From Polyangiaceae bacterium (GTDB lineage: Bacteria; Myxococcota_A; Polyangia; Polyangiales; Polyangiaceae), in assembly GCA_016712345.1 (NCBI GenBank), contig JADJRH010000011.1, positions 3,286,001 through 3,350,000 on the forward strand: a stretch of 64,000 nucleotides of DNA. Direction: 5' to 3'. Shown here piece after piece: positions 45,060 through 53,945 of this stretch. Under the pieces are notes generated by a model. That model worked only from the letters and a program-made list of their open reading frames with translations. It searched no databases and was not told the DNA's origin. The position numbers and the translations under genes are program-made. Position 1 is the stretch's first letter. Each line of letters starts with the position of its first letter.

Positions 45060-46786
45060 ATGGAAGAAGTTCATCTCCGCCCTGGTGACATTGTTGCCGG
45101 AAAATACCGGGTGGAAAAAGTGTTGGGCGCCGGAGGCATGGGCGTTGTCGTTTCAGCCCGCCACACGGCTCTCAACAACCTCGTCGCCGTCAAGATCATG
45201 CAGCCGCGCGCCGTCGCCGTAAAAGGCGCCGTGGAGCGCTTTCTTCGTGAAGGCCAGGCCGCCGCCCAACTCCACAGCAAACACGTCACCAAAGTTCACG
45301 ACGTGGGCCAGCTCGACTCAGGCGCTCCGTACATGATCATGGAGCACCTTCAAGGCCGCGACTTGGCTGATCTCGTCGAGAAAAAGGCGCCGTTCCCCTC
45401 GCCGACGCGTGTGAGTACCTTTTGCAAGCGTGCGACGCGATCGGTGAAGCCCACTCCAAAGGCATCGTTCACCGCGATCTCAAGCCTGCCAACCTCTTCT
45501 TGCAAACCGAGCCCGACGGCGCGCCGCTGATCAAAGTTCTCGACTTCGGAATCGCCAAAGTCTCCGGCTCCGATCAAGGCCTCACCGGCACATCCCAAGG
45601 CATGGGCTCCGGCGGATACATGTCCCCCGAGCAAATGTCGTCCGCCAAAAAAGTCGACCACCGGGCCGACATTTGGGCGCTCGGCGTCACCCTTTACGAG
45701 CTTGTCACCGCGCACCGCCCCTTTGAGGCCGACTCGCTCGAACAGTTCGTCACGCGCGTTTTTTGGGAACAGCCCACGCCCCTCTCCACGCATCGGCCCG
45801 ATCTGCCGCGCGAGCTTGAAGCCATCATTTTGCGCTGCCTCGAAAAACAACCCGACGGGCGTTTCTCCTCCGTTGCTCACTTCGCCCATCTCATCGCGCC
45901 GTACGCTCATCCGCGATCCCATCCGTACGTCGCGCGAATCGCCAAACAACTGGGCATGGAGGCCCCTTCGCTTTCGCAAACCAATCCCGGATCCGCTCCC
46001 GCCGCCGCAACCGGGCCCGTCGCCACCGCGTTTGGGCCCGCTCCGCAGGTGGCCGTTGCAGCACCTCCACCGGGCACCGGCCCCACGCCTCCCATGTCGG
46101 CTTCCGCGGTGTCCGCGCACGCGCCCGCTGCATCAGCCCAGGCCTCCGGCCCCTATCCCGTCGCCGTTTCGCAAACCGGCCCACACGCTTCGGCACCGGC
46201 AATCAGCGCTCCAATGGGCATTTCCCCTGCGGCCGCAAGCGGGCCGTTTCCCGCTCAAGACGGCCGCGGATCCACCGTTCCGGCCATGGCCTCCGGCCCC
46301 CATCCCGCCGTCGACGGCCGCGGATCCACCGTCCCCGGATTGCCAGGCGTACACACGCCGACCACCGATCTCACCGCGGCGCGACCGACCCAGCCGCCCG
46401 CTCAAAAGCCTCCGGTAGCCCTCTTTGGCATTGCCGCCGTCGCGCTCCTCGGTATCGGCGGCGGCGCCGTCTATTTCCTCACGCGCCCCGCTGCGAGCGC
46501 TTCCGGTGATTCGCCGCCCGTACCGGCCGTCACCGCCGCAGTCACCGCGTCCGCGTCGGCCGCCGCCGGCTCGCTCATCCCCACCGCACCGCTCACGGCC
46601 GACGTTCCGCCGGCCACCCCTTCAGTCACCGCCGCGCCCGAGCCATCCACCACCGCAAGCGCCAAAACCGCCGTCGCCAAACCGGGCACCAAGCCCACGG
46701 CCTCCACAAGCACCAAACCTGTTTCCACGTTGCTCGCGTCCGATCCAGGCGGCGTCGCCCCACCCGTGGGCGGCCCGCGCAATTGA
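45060..46786 (+). CDS. Ser/Thr protein kinase with membrane segment, interrupted by a frameshift
   Basis: Start ATG 45060. The kinase N-lobe is in frame 1: GAGGMGVV (glycine loop) and AVKIM (Lys), running to about residue 113. At 45395-45398 (TTCCCCTCG) the frame shifts: one more C would give PLADACEYLLQACDAI and continue into VHRDLKPANLF, DFGIAK, GGYMSPEQ and the C-lobe in the second frame to 46786. The long C-terminal part is Ala/Pro-rich with one membrane helix (ALFGIAAVALLGIGGGAVYFL), typical of membrane-linked bacterial kinases. Paired with the PP2C gene upstream. A loss of one C in a homopolymer could be a sequencing error or a true inactivation. Confidence 0.8.
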
Positions 46787-46792
46787 CGGGGC

Positions 46793-46835
46793 GACAGCCA
46801 GACGCCTGGCTGTCCACAGCTAGGCGCCTAGCTGT
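46793..46835. repeat. Two adjacent palindromes after the kinase gene
   Basis: GACAGCCAG-ACGC-CTGGCTGTC (46793-46814) and the perfect 20-bp palindrome ACAGCTAGGCGCCTAGCTGT (46816-46835) lie side by side, 7 nt after the stop codon. They are variants of one another. No T run follows. They may form a terminator or a recombination/operator site. Confidence 0.55.
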
Positions 46836-47984
46836 CCGCGCCCGTAAACCCACTTTAGCCTCTTTTTAGGGGGGTATTTGCAAACGCCGGTGCCCGCGCC
46901 GGCGGTGCGGCTCCCGCTCCGTCTGGGCCACCCAGCCCGCACGCGCGCCCCCGACCCAGAGTGGCAGCTGCAATGGGTACACATTAATCTCATCACGAGG
47001 CCGAGAGCTGATGGTCAACGACTGTGCAAGCCGATTGCAGCCTGAAATACACAAAAACTCCGTGGATCTCCGTGATCTCCGTGCCTCCTAGGTAACTTCC
47101 CTTTAGCGGAACGTTCTGCAAGGCACGGATCCAGTCTTGTCGAGACGTTTGGGACACCCTTGCCCGTCGCCAAGCGGAAAAGCGAACAGCGTGGCGCGTC
47201 GGGTTCTCCAGATGGAGTTCTGTGGCGAGCGCAGCCACGACGAAAACGAGAGACCGGCGAGACCGGTGGATGGCGACGTGATGGACATCTCAAGTCGCCG
47301 GACCTCCCCAGAACGGGCTCTTTTCTGCTGCATCGACAACTCAACCGCAACGAGTTACTCGCCGTTCGAATGAGGCGCATGCGCCGCTGGGGAACTCCTA
47401 GGTAACTTCCCTTTAGCGGAACGTTCTGCAAGGCACGGATCCAGTCTTGTCGAGACGTTTGGGACACCCTTGCCCGTCGCCAAGCGGAAAAGCGAACAGC
47501 GTGGCGCGTCGGGTTCTCCAGATGGAGTTCTGTGGCGAGCGCAGCCACGACGAAAACGAGAGACCGGCGAGACCGGTGGATGGCGACGTGATGGACATCT
47601 CAAGTCGCCGGACCTCCCAGAACGGGCTCTTTTCTGCTGCATCGACAACTCAACCGCAACGAGTTACTCGCCGTTCGAATGAGGCGCATGCGCCGCTGGG
47701 GAACTCCGTGTTGATTACGACGTGTCAGGGTGGCAGGGCATTTCAGGTCGTTGCGAGGGCTGTTGCGAGGAGGATTTCCTGGATCTTTCCCTTAGTGCCG
47801 CGTGTCAAAAGTCCTGCCGGACTTTTGGCGCCGCTGACGCGGCGCGCTTCGCACACGCCGGCACTATCTTTTGTCTCGTGGGGCTCCCGCCCCACACCCC
47901 CCGCGCTTGCGCGCGGCTAGTTCCGCACGAAGGGGTCAATCAGGGCCAAACTTCTGACGAGCGGAACTAGGCTTCAGTTAAGTC
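46836..47984. other. Long non-coding stretch
   Basis: About 1.15 kb without a convincing gene. It holds the tandem duplication 47085-47703, a GC-rich stretch, and several short open frames on both strands that share no start signal or motif. The part 46860-47080 has nothing I can assign. Near 47060-47090 are short periodic GATCTCCGTG-like repeats. Near 47880 a small stem (GTGGGGC...GCCCCAC) lies before a CGCGCTTGCGCGCG stretch. Confidence 0.6.
47085..47703. repeat. Tandem duplication of about 309 bp
   Basis: The segment 47085-47394 is repeated at 47395-47703 with only one visible difference, a missing C near 47619. The unit starts CTCCTAGGTAACTTCCC and ends GGGGAACTCC. Near-identity implies recent duplication. 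It has no gene of its own; minus-strand frames encode no recognisable domain. The same region is flanked by periodic GGATCTCCGTG-type sequence. Confidence 0.85.
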
Positions 47985-50072
47985 ATGAGTCCGTTGCGTA
48001 CACATCTCGGAGCTTTCGTCGGCGCGGCGCTCATCGCGTGTACACCCGCCGCGCCTCCTCCCACCCCGGTAACGCCCGTCGCGACCGCTTCGCCAACGGA
48101 ACCGAGCGTACACATCGCCTTTGAAATCCCGCGAGGCGACGGCCCTGTCGACATGGCCAAGACGCCTTGGCCCACCGAAATGGCGCGCACAACAAAAGGG
48201 GGCATCGACCTTCGAGCGCACCCAGGCCGCGGCTCACCGCTCATCGACGAATATTTGGCCGTCGCAGCCGAAAGTCTCGACGGCTTCTCGATTGCGCCCG
48301 TTGTGTACTTTCGGTTCCCGAGCGCCAAGGCGCTTCCAACGCTTCCGCCATTGGACCCCGCGCATCCAGAATCGGCGCCCATCGTGCTCGTGGACGTGGA
48401 CGAAAAAAGCCCCGAAAAAGGCACATTTTATCCGCTCACAGCGCGCGCCGTTCCGCGCGATATGCGTTACCTCAAAGCCGGCACGCTGGCCGTGCGGCCG
48501 CTCGATGGCTTTACACTCCGCGGCAGCACCCTCTACGCCGCGGTGGTCAAACGTTCGCTCGGAACAGCGGCCGCACGGCTCGCGCCCCCACCCGATCTCG
48601 AAGCCGTCTTGAGCACAGCGCCGCGCACCAACGCCGCCGAAGAGAAGGCGCGCGCGATTCATGCGCCGGCTCTTGTCGCCCTCGAAACGGCTGGAATCGC
48701 GCGCGCCGACATCGCATCGATCGCCGTGTTCCGCACCGGAAATCCCACGTTGCGTACACAACAGGTTGTCGCCGCCGTCGATGCGCTTTTCGCTTCGAAA
48801 AGCCCGTCCGGGCCGCGCATCGTGTCCGCCGCCTGGACTCCTCCCCACGGCTCAAACTATCGAGTGATCCGCGGCACGTATTGCACCCCCAATTTCCAAG
48901 CGAAAATCGAAAACGCCCCGTTCATTGAAAACCCGGGCGGCGGACTTTTGCGCGGCCCGGACGGCCTGCCGAGCGTCGTCCCGCTCCCGCCCACATCGAA
49001 AGTGTACACAAAAGAATGCGGCGACTTTATCCGCGCGCGATTCACGCTGAGTGTACCCAACGCGCCGGCACCGCCGGACGGCTACCCATTGCTTGTCACG
49101 GCTCACGGAACCGGCGGCAACGCCGACACGTTCCTTGGGCCGAACGACTTCGCCGGATGGGCTGCCGAAGAGGGTTTTGCTGCGATCGCCACCGATCAAC
49201 CGCTCAACGGCGGCGCAGCAAGCGGCCGGCCCGGCGCCGCCGGCCCACTCGTTTTACCCAGTGGAATCCCTATCGCCGTTGCCGAAACCGGAGTGCCTGC
49301 CGCGTTCTACAACCCGCTTTATCCCGGCGCCGCCGTGGGCAACCTGCACCAAGCCGCAGCCGATCTGGCCGTCCTTGTGCGCCTGTTCGGCGGCGCCGAC
49401 CTCAGCGCGGTTCTCACAACAAAAAAGCCTGTTTTCACACCGGGCCCAGGGACACCCGCGCCCAAATTCAATCAACGGCAGACAGCGCTCGCCGGTCATT
49501 CGCAGGGGTGTCAGTCGGCAGGTGTACTCGCCCCGCTCGATCCCCACGTTCGCTCGGTGATTTTGTCCGGTTGCGGGGGCGATGTGCGCCTCGGTCTGCT
49601 CTACGGCAGGCCCGTTGAAACACCGCTCGCCCCCTGGGTGACCCTTCTCCTCGGCCTCGATCCCGACGAGCTTTCGGAGTTTCATCCGCTCCTCGCCCTC
49701 GTACAAAATCTCGCGGATCCAATCGATCCCCTCGCCTACGCGCGGCTCTTCTGGCAATCGCCCGCACCTCAAACCCCGCCGTTTCTGCTCCACGTGGAAG
49801 GGCTTCGCGATAGGTACACACCCGAAGCTTCGGCCGAAGCGTACGCAATTGCATTGCGCGCCGAAACAGTGGGACCGGTACCCAAACCGATCCCGCTTTT
49901 GCCCCTCGCGCGTTCGCGATCGCCTCAAACCCCGGCCAATCGGTGGCTCGCCCAATTTGCGCCGGACCCCGGCCAAGAAGGTCATTTTGTTCTTTATCGA
50001 AAACCCGACGCTTCGATCCTGTTTCGTCACATGTTGCGCCGCGTGGTCGAAACGCCTGGAAAACAGCCGTGA
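47985..50072 (+). CDS. Lipoprotein with alpha/beta-hydrolase (lipase-like) domain
   Basis: 695 aa. A lipobox LIAC (Cys about residue 19) marks it as an outer-membrane or surface lipoprotein. The second half has an alpha/beta-hydrolase fold: AHGTGG (oxyanion loop) and AGHSQG (G-x-S-x-G nucleophile elbow), with EGHF near the C-terminus as the likely catalytic His. The first half (about 40-340) is an unassigned region; the layout recalls VolA/Pla-1/cef-type exported lipases. Substrate presumably a lipid ester. It overlaps the 39-codon ORF at 50069 by 4 nt. Confidence 0.85.
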   Translation: MSPLRTHLGAFVGAALIACTPAAPPPTPVTPVATASPTEPSVHIAFEIPRGDGPVDMAKTPWPTEMARTTKGGIDLRAHPGRGSPLIDEYLAVAAESLDGFSIAPVVYFRFPSAKALPTLPPLDPAHPESAPIVLVDVDEKSPEKGTFYPLTARAVPRDMRYLKAGTLAVRPLDGFTLRGSTLYAAVVKRSLGTAAARLAPPPDLEAVLSTAPRTNAAEEKARAIHAPALVALETAGIARADIASIAVFRTGNPTLRTQQVVAAVDALFASKSPSGPRIVSAAWTPPHGSNYRVIRGTYCTPNFQAKIENAPFIENPGGGLLRGPDGLPSVVPLPPTSKVYTKECGDFIRARFTLSVPNAPAPPDGYPLLVTAHGTGGNADTFLGPNDFAGWAAEEGFAAIATDQPLNGGAASGRPGAAGPLVLPSGIPIAVAETGVPAAFYNPLYPGAAVGNLHQAAADLAVLVRLFGGADLSAVLTTKKPVFTPGPGTPAPKFNQRQTALAGHSQGCQSAGVLAPLDPHVRSVILSGCGGDVRLGLLYGRPVETPLAPWVTLLLGLDPDELSEFHPLLALVQNLADPIDPLAYARLFWQSPAPQTPPFLLHVEGLRDRYTPEASAEAYAIALRAETVGPVPKPIPLLPLARSRSPQTPANRWLAQFAPDPGQEGHFVLYRKPDASILFRHMLRRVVETPGKQP

Positions 50073-50188
50073 TCGTGATCGAAAAGGTCACCACCGAAAT
50101 GCAGCGCCTCAACGGGCTCGTTGACGAGACAAAACAATCCCCCCGCGCCGCGGCGGCAGAATTTTTGCGCAGCCGAGGCACCAAGTGA
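50069..50188 (+). CDS. Possible small protein (39 aa) overlapping the lipase-like gene
   Basis: GTG at 50069 overlaps the TGA of the lipase-like gene (GTGA), a typical translational coupling signature. It encodes MIVIEKVTTEMQRLNGLVDE followed by TKQSPRAAAAEFLRSRGTK. It is short, amphipathic and without known homology. No further evidence separates it from chance; it may be a real small ORF. Confidence 0.35.
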   Translation: MIVIEKVTTEMQRLNGLVDETKQSPRAAAAEFLRSRGTK

Positions 50189-50251
50189 GTTTTTTGCCCG
50201 CAAAATCGGCCACCTGCTTCACTGTTACCGATCGCGTTCTTTTGGTGGACA

Positions 50252-51340
50252 ATGCGGCGTCAAGTGAGCCGCAGATCCGAGCAAGCCGACATTTTGATCG
50301 TCGATGATCATCCGACGAGTCGTGCGCTGCTCTCCGCGATCTTGACCGAAGACGGGCACCACGTTCGCACAGCGGCAACCGGGGACGAAGCGGTTCGAAC
50401 GGCGGTGAGTACACCCCCCGACTTGATGCTTCTCGATGTGAATATGCCTGGAAAAAACGGCTACGACGTTTGCCGCACGCTCCAGGGTGAGTCGAGCACC
50501 GAGTCGATCCCCATCATTTTTATCAGTGCGCTCGATGCCATCGGCGACAAGGTCATGGCGTTTGAAGCCGGCGGCGCCGACTACATCACCAAGCCGTTTC
50601 AGGTGCGTGAGGTGTGCGCCCGCGTGCGTACACAACTTGCTCTGCGCCGCGCTCGAATCGCGCTCCATGAAGCCGAACATGAACTCGCGGAGCGCGATAG
50701 ACAGATCGATGAAATGCGCTTTGCCCTTCAAACGCAGGACAGTCCAGCGTCGGCGCCCGCATCTCAAATACCGCCGCCGCCCCAAACCACGGTGACGCGC
50801 CCCGTTCTCACCGTGATCGCCACCGGCATTCACGGTCTCACGCGGCTGGCTGAAGAAACAAATCCCGAAGAATTCGTTTCGTCGCTGCACCAATACCTGG
50901 CGCTCAACGCCGCATCGCTCACAGCCCACCAGGCTGAAATCAAACGCCTCGATTGCGACGGGATCGTGGCTTTTTTCAAGGACGCCGCCGTGGGGTACAC
51001 CGGCGCGGCGGCGCTTCAACGAGACATCGCCGTGTGGAACCACGCGCGCGAAAGCACCCAAAAGATGACGTTTTCAACGCGAATCGGCGTAGCGACGGGG
51101 CCCACATTGCTCGCCGAAAGCAAGTCTCGCCACCGGCGTGAAATTCTTCTTATCGGCGACGCGCCGCGCGTTGCCATGCGTTTTCAGGCCGATGCGCGCC
51201 CGGGGTCGGTGCTGCTCGACAGCACCACGTACAACGCCGCCGGACAACCGGCCGAAGCCCGGCACATTGCCATGCGCGTTCGAGGCAAAACCGAGATGGT
51301 ACGCGCTCACGAACTCCCGCCAATTCGACACTTCAAATGA
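50252..51340 (+). CDS. Response regulator with degenerate nucleotide-cyclase-like domain
   Basis: 362 aa. REC domain with the phospho-acceptor Asp62 (LMLLDVNM) and TKPF. A short coiled linker (ALHEAEHELAERDRQIDEM) leads to a class III cyclase-like domain (about 185-350) with LTVIATGIHGLTRL, DCDGIVAFF and GDAPRVAMRFQ. The first metal Asp (normally D in F-x-D-x-x-x-x-T) is Gly and the GDAVNLAAR motif lacks its Asn, so the domain is probably not an active cyclase. It may bind a nucleotide or act as a regulator. Its stop overlaps the next start (ATGA). Confidence 0.85.
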   Translation: MRRQVSRRSEQADILIVDDHPTSRALLSAILTEDGHHVRTAATGDEAVRTAVSTPPDLMLLDVNMPGKNGYDVCRTLQGESSTESIPIIFISALDAIGDKVMAFEAGGADYITKPFQVREVCARVRTQLALRRARIALHEAEHELAERDRQIDEMRFALQTQDSPASAPASQIPPPPQTTVTRPVLTVIATGIHGLTRLAEETNPEEFVSSLHQYLALNAASLTAHQAEIKRLDCDGIVAFFKDAAVGYTGAAALQRDIAVWNHARESTQKMTFSTRIGVATGPTLLAESKSRHRREILLIGDAPRVAMRFQADARPGSVLLDSTTYNAAGQPAEARHIAMRVRGKTEMVRAHELPPIRHFK

Positions 51341-52629
51341 CTCTACCCAAGGGCAACCCCACGCCGAAAGGTGCGTTCGTCACACTGCTCTCGCGAGGAG
51401 CCGGCGTCGCAACATCCCTGATTCGACCACCCAATACAGGCGCGCCCCACGCAGAACCGTTCTCCACGTACAACCGGCTGCTCCGCGAACATGGTGAGGG
51501 CAAACCTACCCTCCTCATCGACCTGAACGAACTCAACCGCAATATGGAGGTTGTTCGTCGCTCGGTTCCGCCTGAAATCGCGGTGCGCGTCGTTACCAAA
51601 AGTTTACCATCCATCCCCTTGATCCGCCGCGCAATGGAAGGTCTGAACACCAACCGCCTCATGGTGTTTGACCATTCGATTTTGCAACTTGTAAAAGAAT
51701 TTCCGCGCGCCGATTTTCTCATGGGTAAACCTCTACCCGTGCGAGCCGTTTCAACCTTTCTAAACGCACTCTCGCCGAGCGAAGGCCGCAATGCCGCGTC
51801 CCAAGTCGCCTGGCTTGTGGACACGCCTGAAAGGCTCGCAGAACTCATTCAACTCGCGCGATCTACCCGTTTGTCGCTCCGCTTTGTTGTGGAGATCGAC
51901 ATCGGTCTCCACCGAGGCGGGGTAGAAACGCCGTCGGAGCTGACGGTCCTCCTGCGCGCCGTTGATGCCGCCGGAGGCGCCGTTTCATTCGCGGGCCTCA
52001 TGGGTTACGACGCGCACGTGGGCTCGGCGCCGCCCGTTATTTCCGGCACCGACAAAGCGTTTGCCCAGGCCAACGAACAGTATAAATCTTTCAAAGACGC
52101 CGTGACCTCCCACAAATCGGCGCTCGGCACCTACCCATTGATCTATAACGGCGCCGGCTCTAAGACCTACCCATTTTATAACGCTCGCCACCCCGTCAAT
52201 GAGGTTGCCCTCGGCTCGGTACTTGTAAAACCGACGGACTTTGACGTTCCATCGCTCAACGACCATCGACCGGCCTGTTTTATTGCTGCCCCGGTTCTCA
52301 AATGCCTGCCGGGCCCGCGTATCCCGTTTCTCGAAAAGGCTCAAAAAGCCTGGCGCCTCTACAACCCCAACCGTCGCGTTTCGTATTTCATTTTCGGCGG
52401 CGGTTGGCTTGCCAAACCGGTGTCACCGGCCGGTTTGTCGCCCAATCCTGTGTATGGCTTCAGCACCAACCAGGCCCTCCTTTCAGGGTCGGTTGAAACG
52501 GCGCTCCAGGTGGACGACTACATCTTTTTCAGACCTACCCAAAGCGAGCGCGTATTGATGGAGTTCGGCGATCTTCAAACAGTTCGAGATCAAACGCTCG
52601 GCGAACGTTGGCCCGCCCTTCCATTTTAG
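51337..52629 (+). CDS. PLP-dependent enzyme, D-threonine aldolase/alanine racemase-like fold
   Basis: 430 aa. IDLNELNRNMEVVRR... RVVTKSLP (about residues 60-90) is the opening of the fold type III barrel, with the PLP Lys in VVTKS (about Lys88). A C-terminal D-serine dehydratase-like part with YFIFGGGW (about 350-358) follows. It fits the DSD1/D-threonine aldolase or D-amino-acid-metabolising group; the substrate is unknown. Translational coupling to the upstream regulator through the ATGA overlap is notable, as such enzymes are rarely joined to regulators. Cytoplasmic. Confidence 0.8.
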   Translation: MTLPKGNPTPKGAFVTLLSRGAGVATSLIRPPNTGAPHAEPFSTYNRLLREHGEGKPTLLIDLNELNRNMEVVRRSVPPEIAVRVVTKSLPSIPLIRRAMEGLNTNRLMVFDHSILQLVKEFPRADFLMGKPLPVRAVSTFLNALSPSEGRNAASQVAWLVDTPERLAELIQLARSTRLSLRFVVEIDIGLHRGGVETPSELTVLLRAVDAAGGAVSFAGLMGYDAHVGSAPPVISGTDKAFAQANEQYKSFKDAVTSHKSALGTYPLIYNGAGSKTYPFYNARHPVNEVALGSVLVKPTDFDVPSLNDHRPACFIAAPVLKCLPGPRIPFLEKAQKAWRLYNPNRRVSYFIFGGGWLAKPVSPAGLSPNPVYGFSTNQALLSGSVETALQVDDYIFFRPTQSERVLMEFGDLQTVRDQTLGERWPALPF

Positions 52630-52698
52630 GAGACAGGCGCGGCCATTGTTGCACCACATTTCATTGACTCTACTTCGCAGACCGTGCACTACGCCCGC

Positions 52699-53925
52699 AT
52701 GAATCGCCGGTTCGCTTCACTCTTTTTTATCCTCGCATCCAGTCTCGTCGCCGCATGTGACAGTGGGGCGGAAACGGCCGGCACCACCGGCACCGCGGGC
52801 ACCGCAGGCGCGGGGGCCAACGGAGGCAGCGGAGGTTCGGGAGCCACCGGAACCGGCGCAAGCGCAGGCACCTCTTCCGGTGGAACGTCCACCGGAGGGT
52901 CCACCTCGTCTTCCGGTGGAAGTACAGGTACAGGTGGGCTCGACCCGAGTGGCCTCGGCCCCAACGGCGCGTGGTGCAAACCCATCCCGGCGTGTGATGC
53001 CGCACCTCCCACAGTCAGTGAACTCCCGTGGAAACATGACATTCTGTCACCCACAATTGCCGCGGGAACGCCGGGGCATCGCGGGCGCGATCTGTTCCTG
53101 AATCCGGGCAATGCACAGTGGATCATCGGTAAGTTTGCGTACAGTTTTGTCCCGGTTGAAATTGATAAAGATCTCAAAGACGAACAGGTTGACATCTACC
53201 TTCTTCGCAACTGTGAAGGTGACTGGGAACATCTCGGTTCAGGTTTCACCACCGAAGACAACGCCCACCCCACCGTTGAAGGGGTGGATGATTCAGGCGG
53301 GCGGATTTACTTTCAGATCCCCGGCGACAAAACTCTCGGACTCGGCCGTCATCGTGTACACATGGTGGTTCGGGGAGATCTCACCACGGCCGACATGTTC
53401 ATCGAGGTTGTGCCAAACGGTACACCCGTTTTTGTGAGCGATGTGGATGGAACACTCACCACCTTTGAAACAGAAGAATTTGTCGATCTTCTCACCGGAA
53501 CCATCCCCGACATGAATCCCGATGCGAACAAGGCTTTTCAGATTCTCGCATCCAAAGGTTACCATCCCTTCTACCTAACCGCGCGGCCTGAAGATTTGGT
53601 TCATCGAACACGCGAGTTTTTGGCTCAAAAAGGCTTCCCGCCGGGCATTGTACACACCACGCTCAGCTTAACGGGAGCGCTCGGCGGTTCGGCAGAAACC
53701 TATAAAACCGACGAGCTAAACGCGATTGTGGCCCGCGGCTTATTCCCCACGTACGGTTTTGGTAACACAGAATCTGACGGTGCCGCGTATGACAACATCA
53801 ATATCCAGCCCAAGAGCGCGCGCGTCTTTTTCCAGTTTGACGACCCGCTCGGTGGGCGCCGCATTGAGAGTTATACAGAACTTCTCACCGAGTTTGAAAA
53901 TCTACCCAACCTCTGTTCGCAATAG
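52699..53925 (+). CDS. Lipoprotein with LNS2/HAD-like (lipin-type) domain
   Basis: 408 aa from ATG 52699; lipobox VAAC (Cys about residue 20), then a Gly/Thr/Ser linker. Residues about 115-240 are a beta-rich domain of unknown type. From about 248 a HAD-fold LNS2 domain appears: PVFVSDVDGTLT (nucleophile Asp in D-x-D-G-T), LTARPED and later DDP. LNS2 domains of lipins act on phosphatidate. An exported member would act on lipids outside the cytoplasm, but catalysis is inferred. The frame could begin at 52684. Followed by the mtn genes 20 nt downstream. Confidence 0.82.
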   Translation: MNRRFASLFFILASSLVAACDSGAETAGTTGTAGTAGAGANGGSGGSGATGTGASAGTSSGGTSTGGSTSSSGGSTGTGGLDPSGLGPNGAWCKPIPACDAAPPTVSELPWKHDILSPTIAAGTPGHRGRDLFLNPGNAQWIIGKFAYSFVPVEIDKDLKDEQVDIYLLRNCEGDWEHLGSGFTTEDNAHPTVEGVDDSGGRIYFQIPGDKTLGLGRHRVHMVVRGDLTTADMFIEVVPNGTPVFVSDVDGTLTTFETEEFVDLLTGTIPDMNPDANKAFQILASKGYHPFYLTARPEDLVHRTREFLAQKGFPPGIVHTTLSLTGALGGSAETYKTDELNAIVARGLFPTYGFGNTESDGAAYDNINIQPKSARVFFQFDDPLGGRRIESYTELLTEFENLPNLCSQ

Positions 53926-53945
53926 TTTACCCTCTTCGCCTACCC

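Noticed and set aside
46836..47984. Minus-strand frames in the duplicated block as genes
   Set aside because: They repeat with the duplication and have no start signal or recognisable domain.
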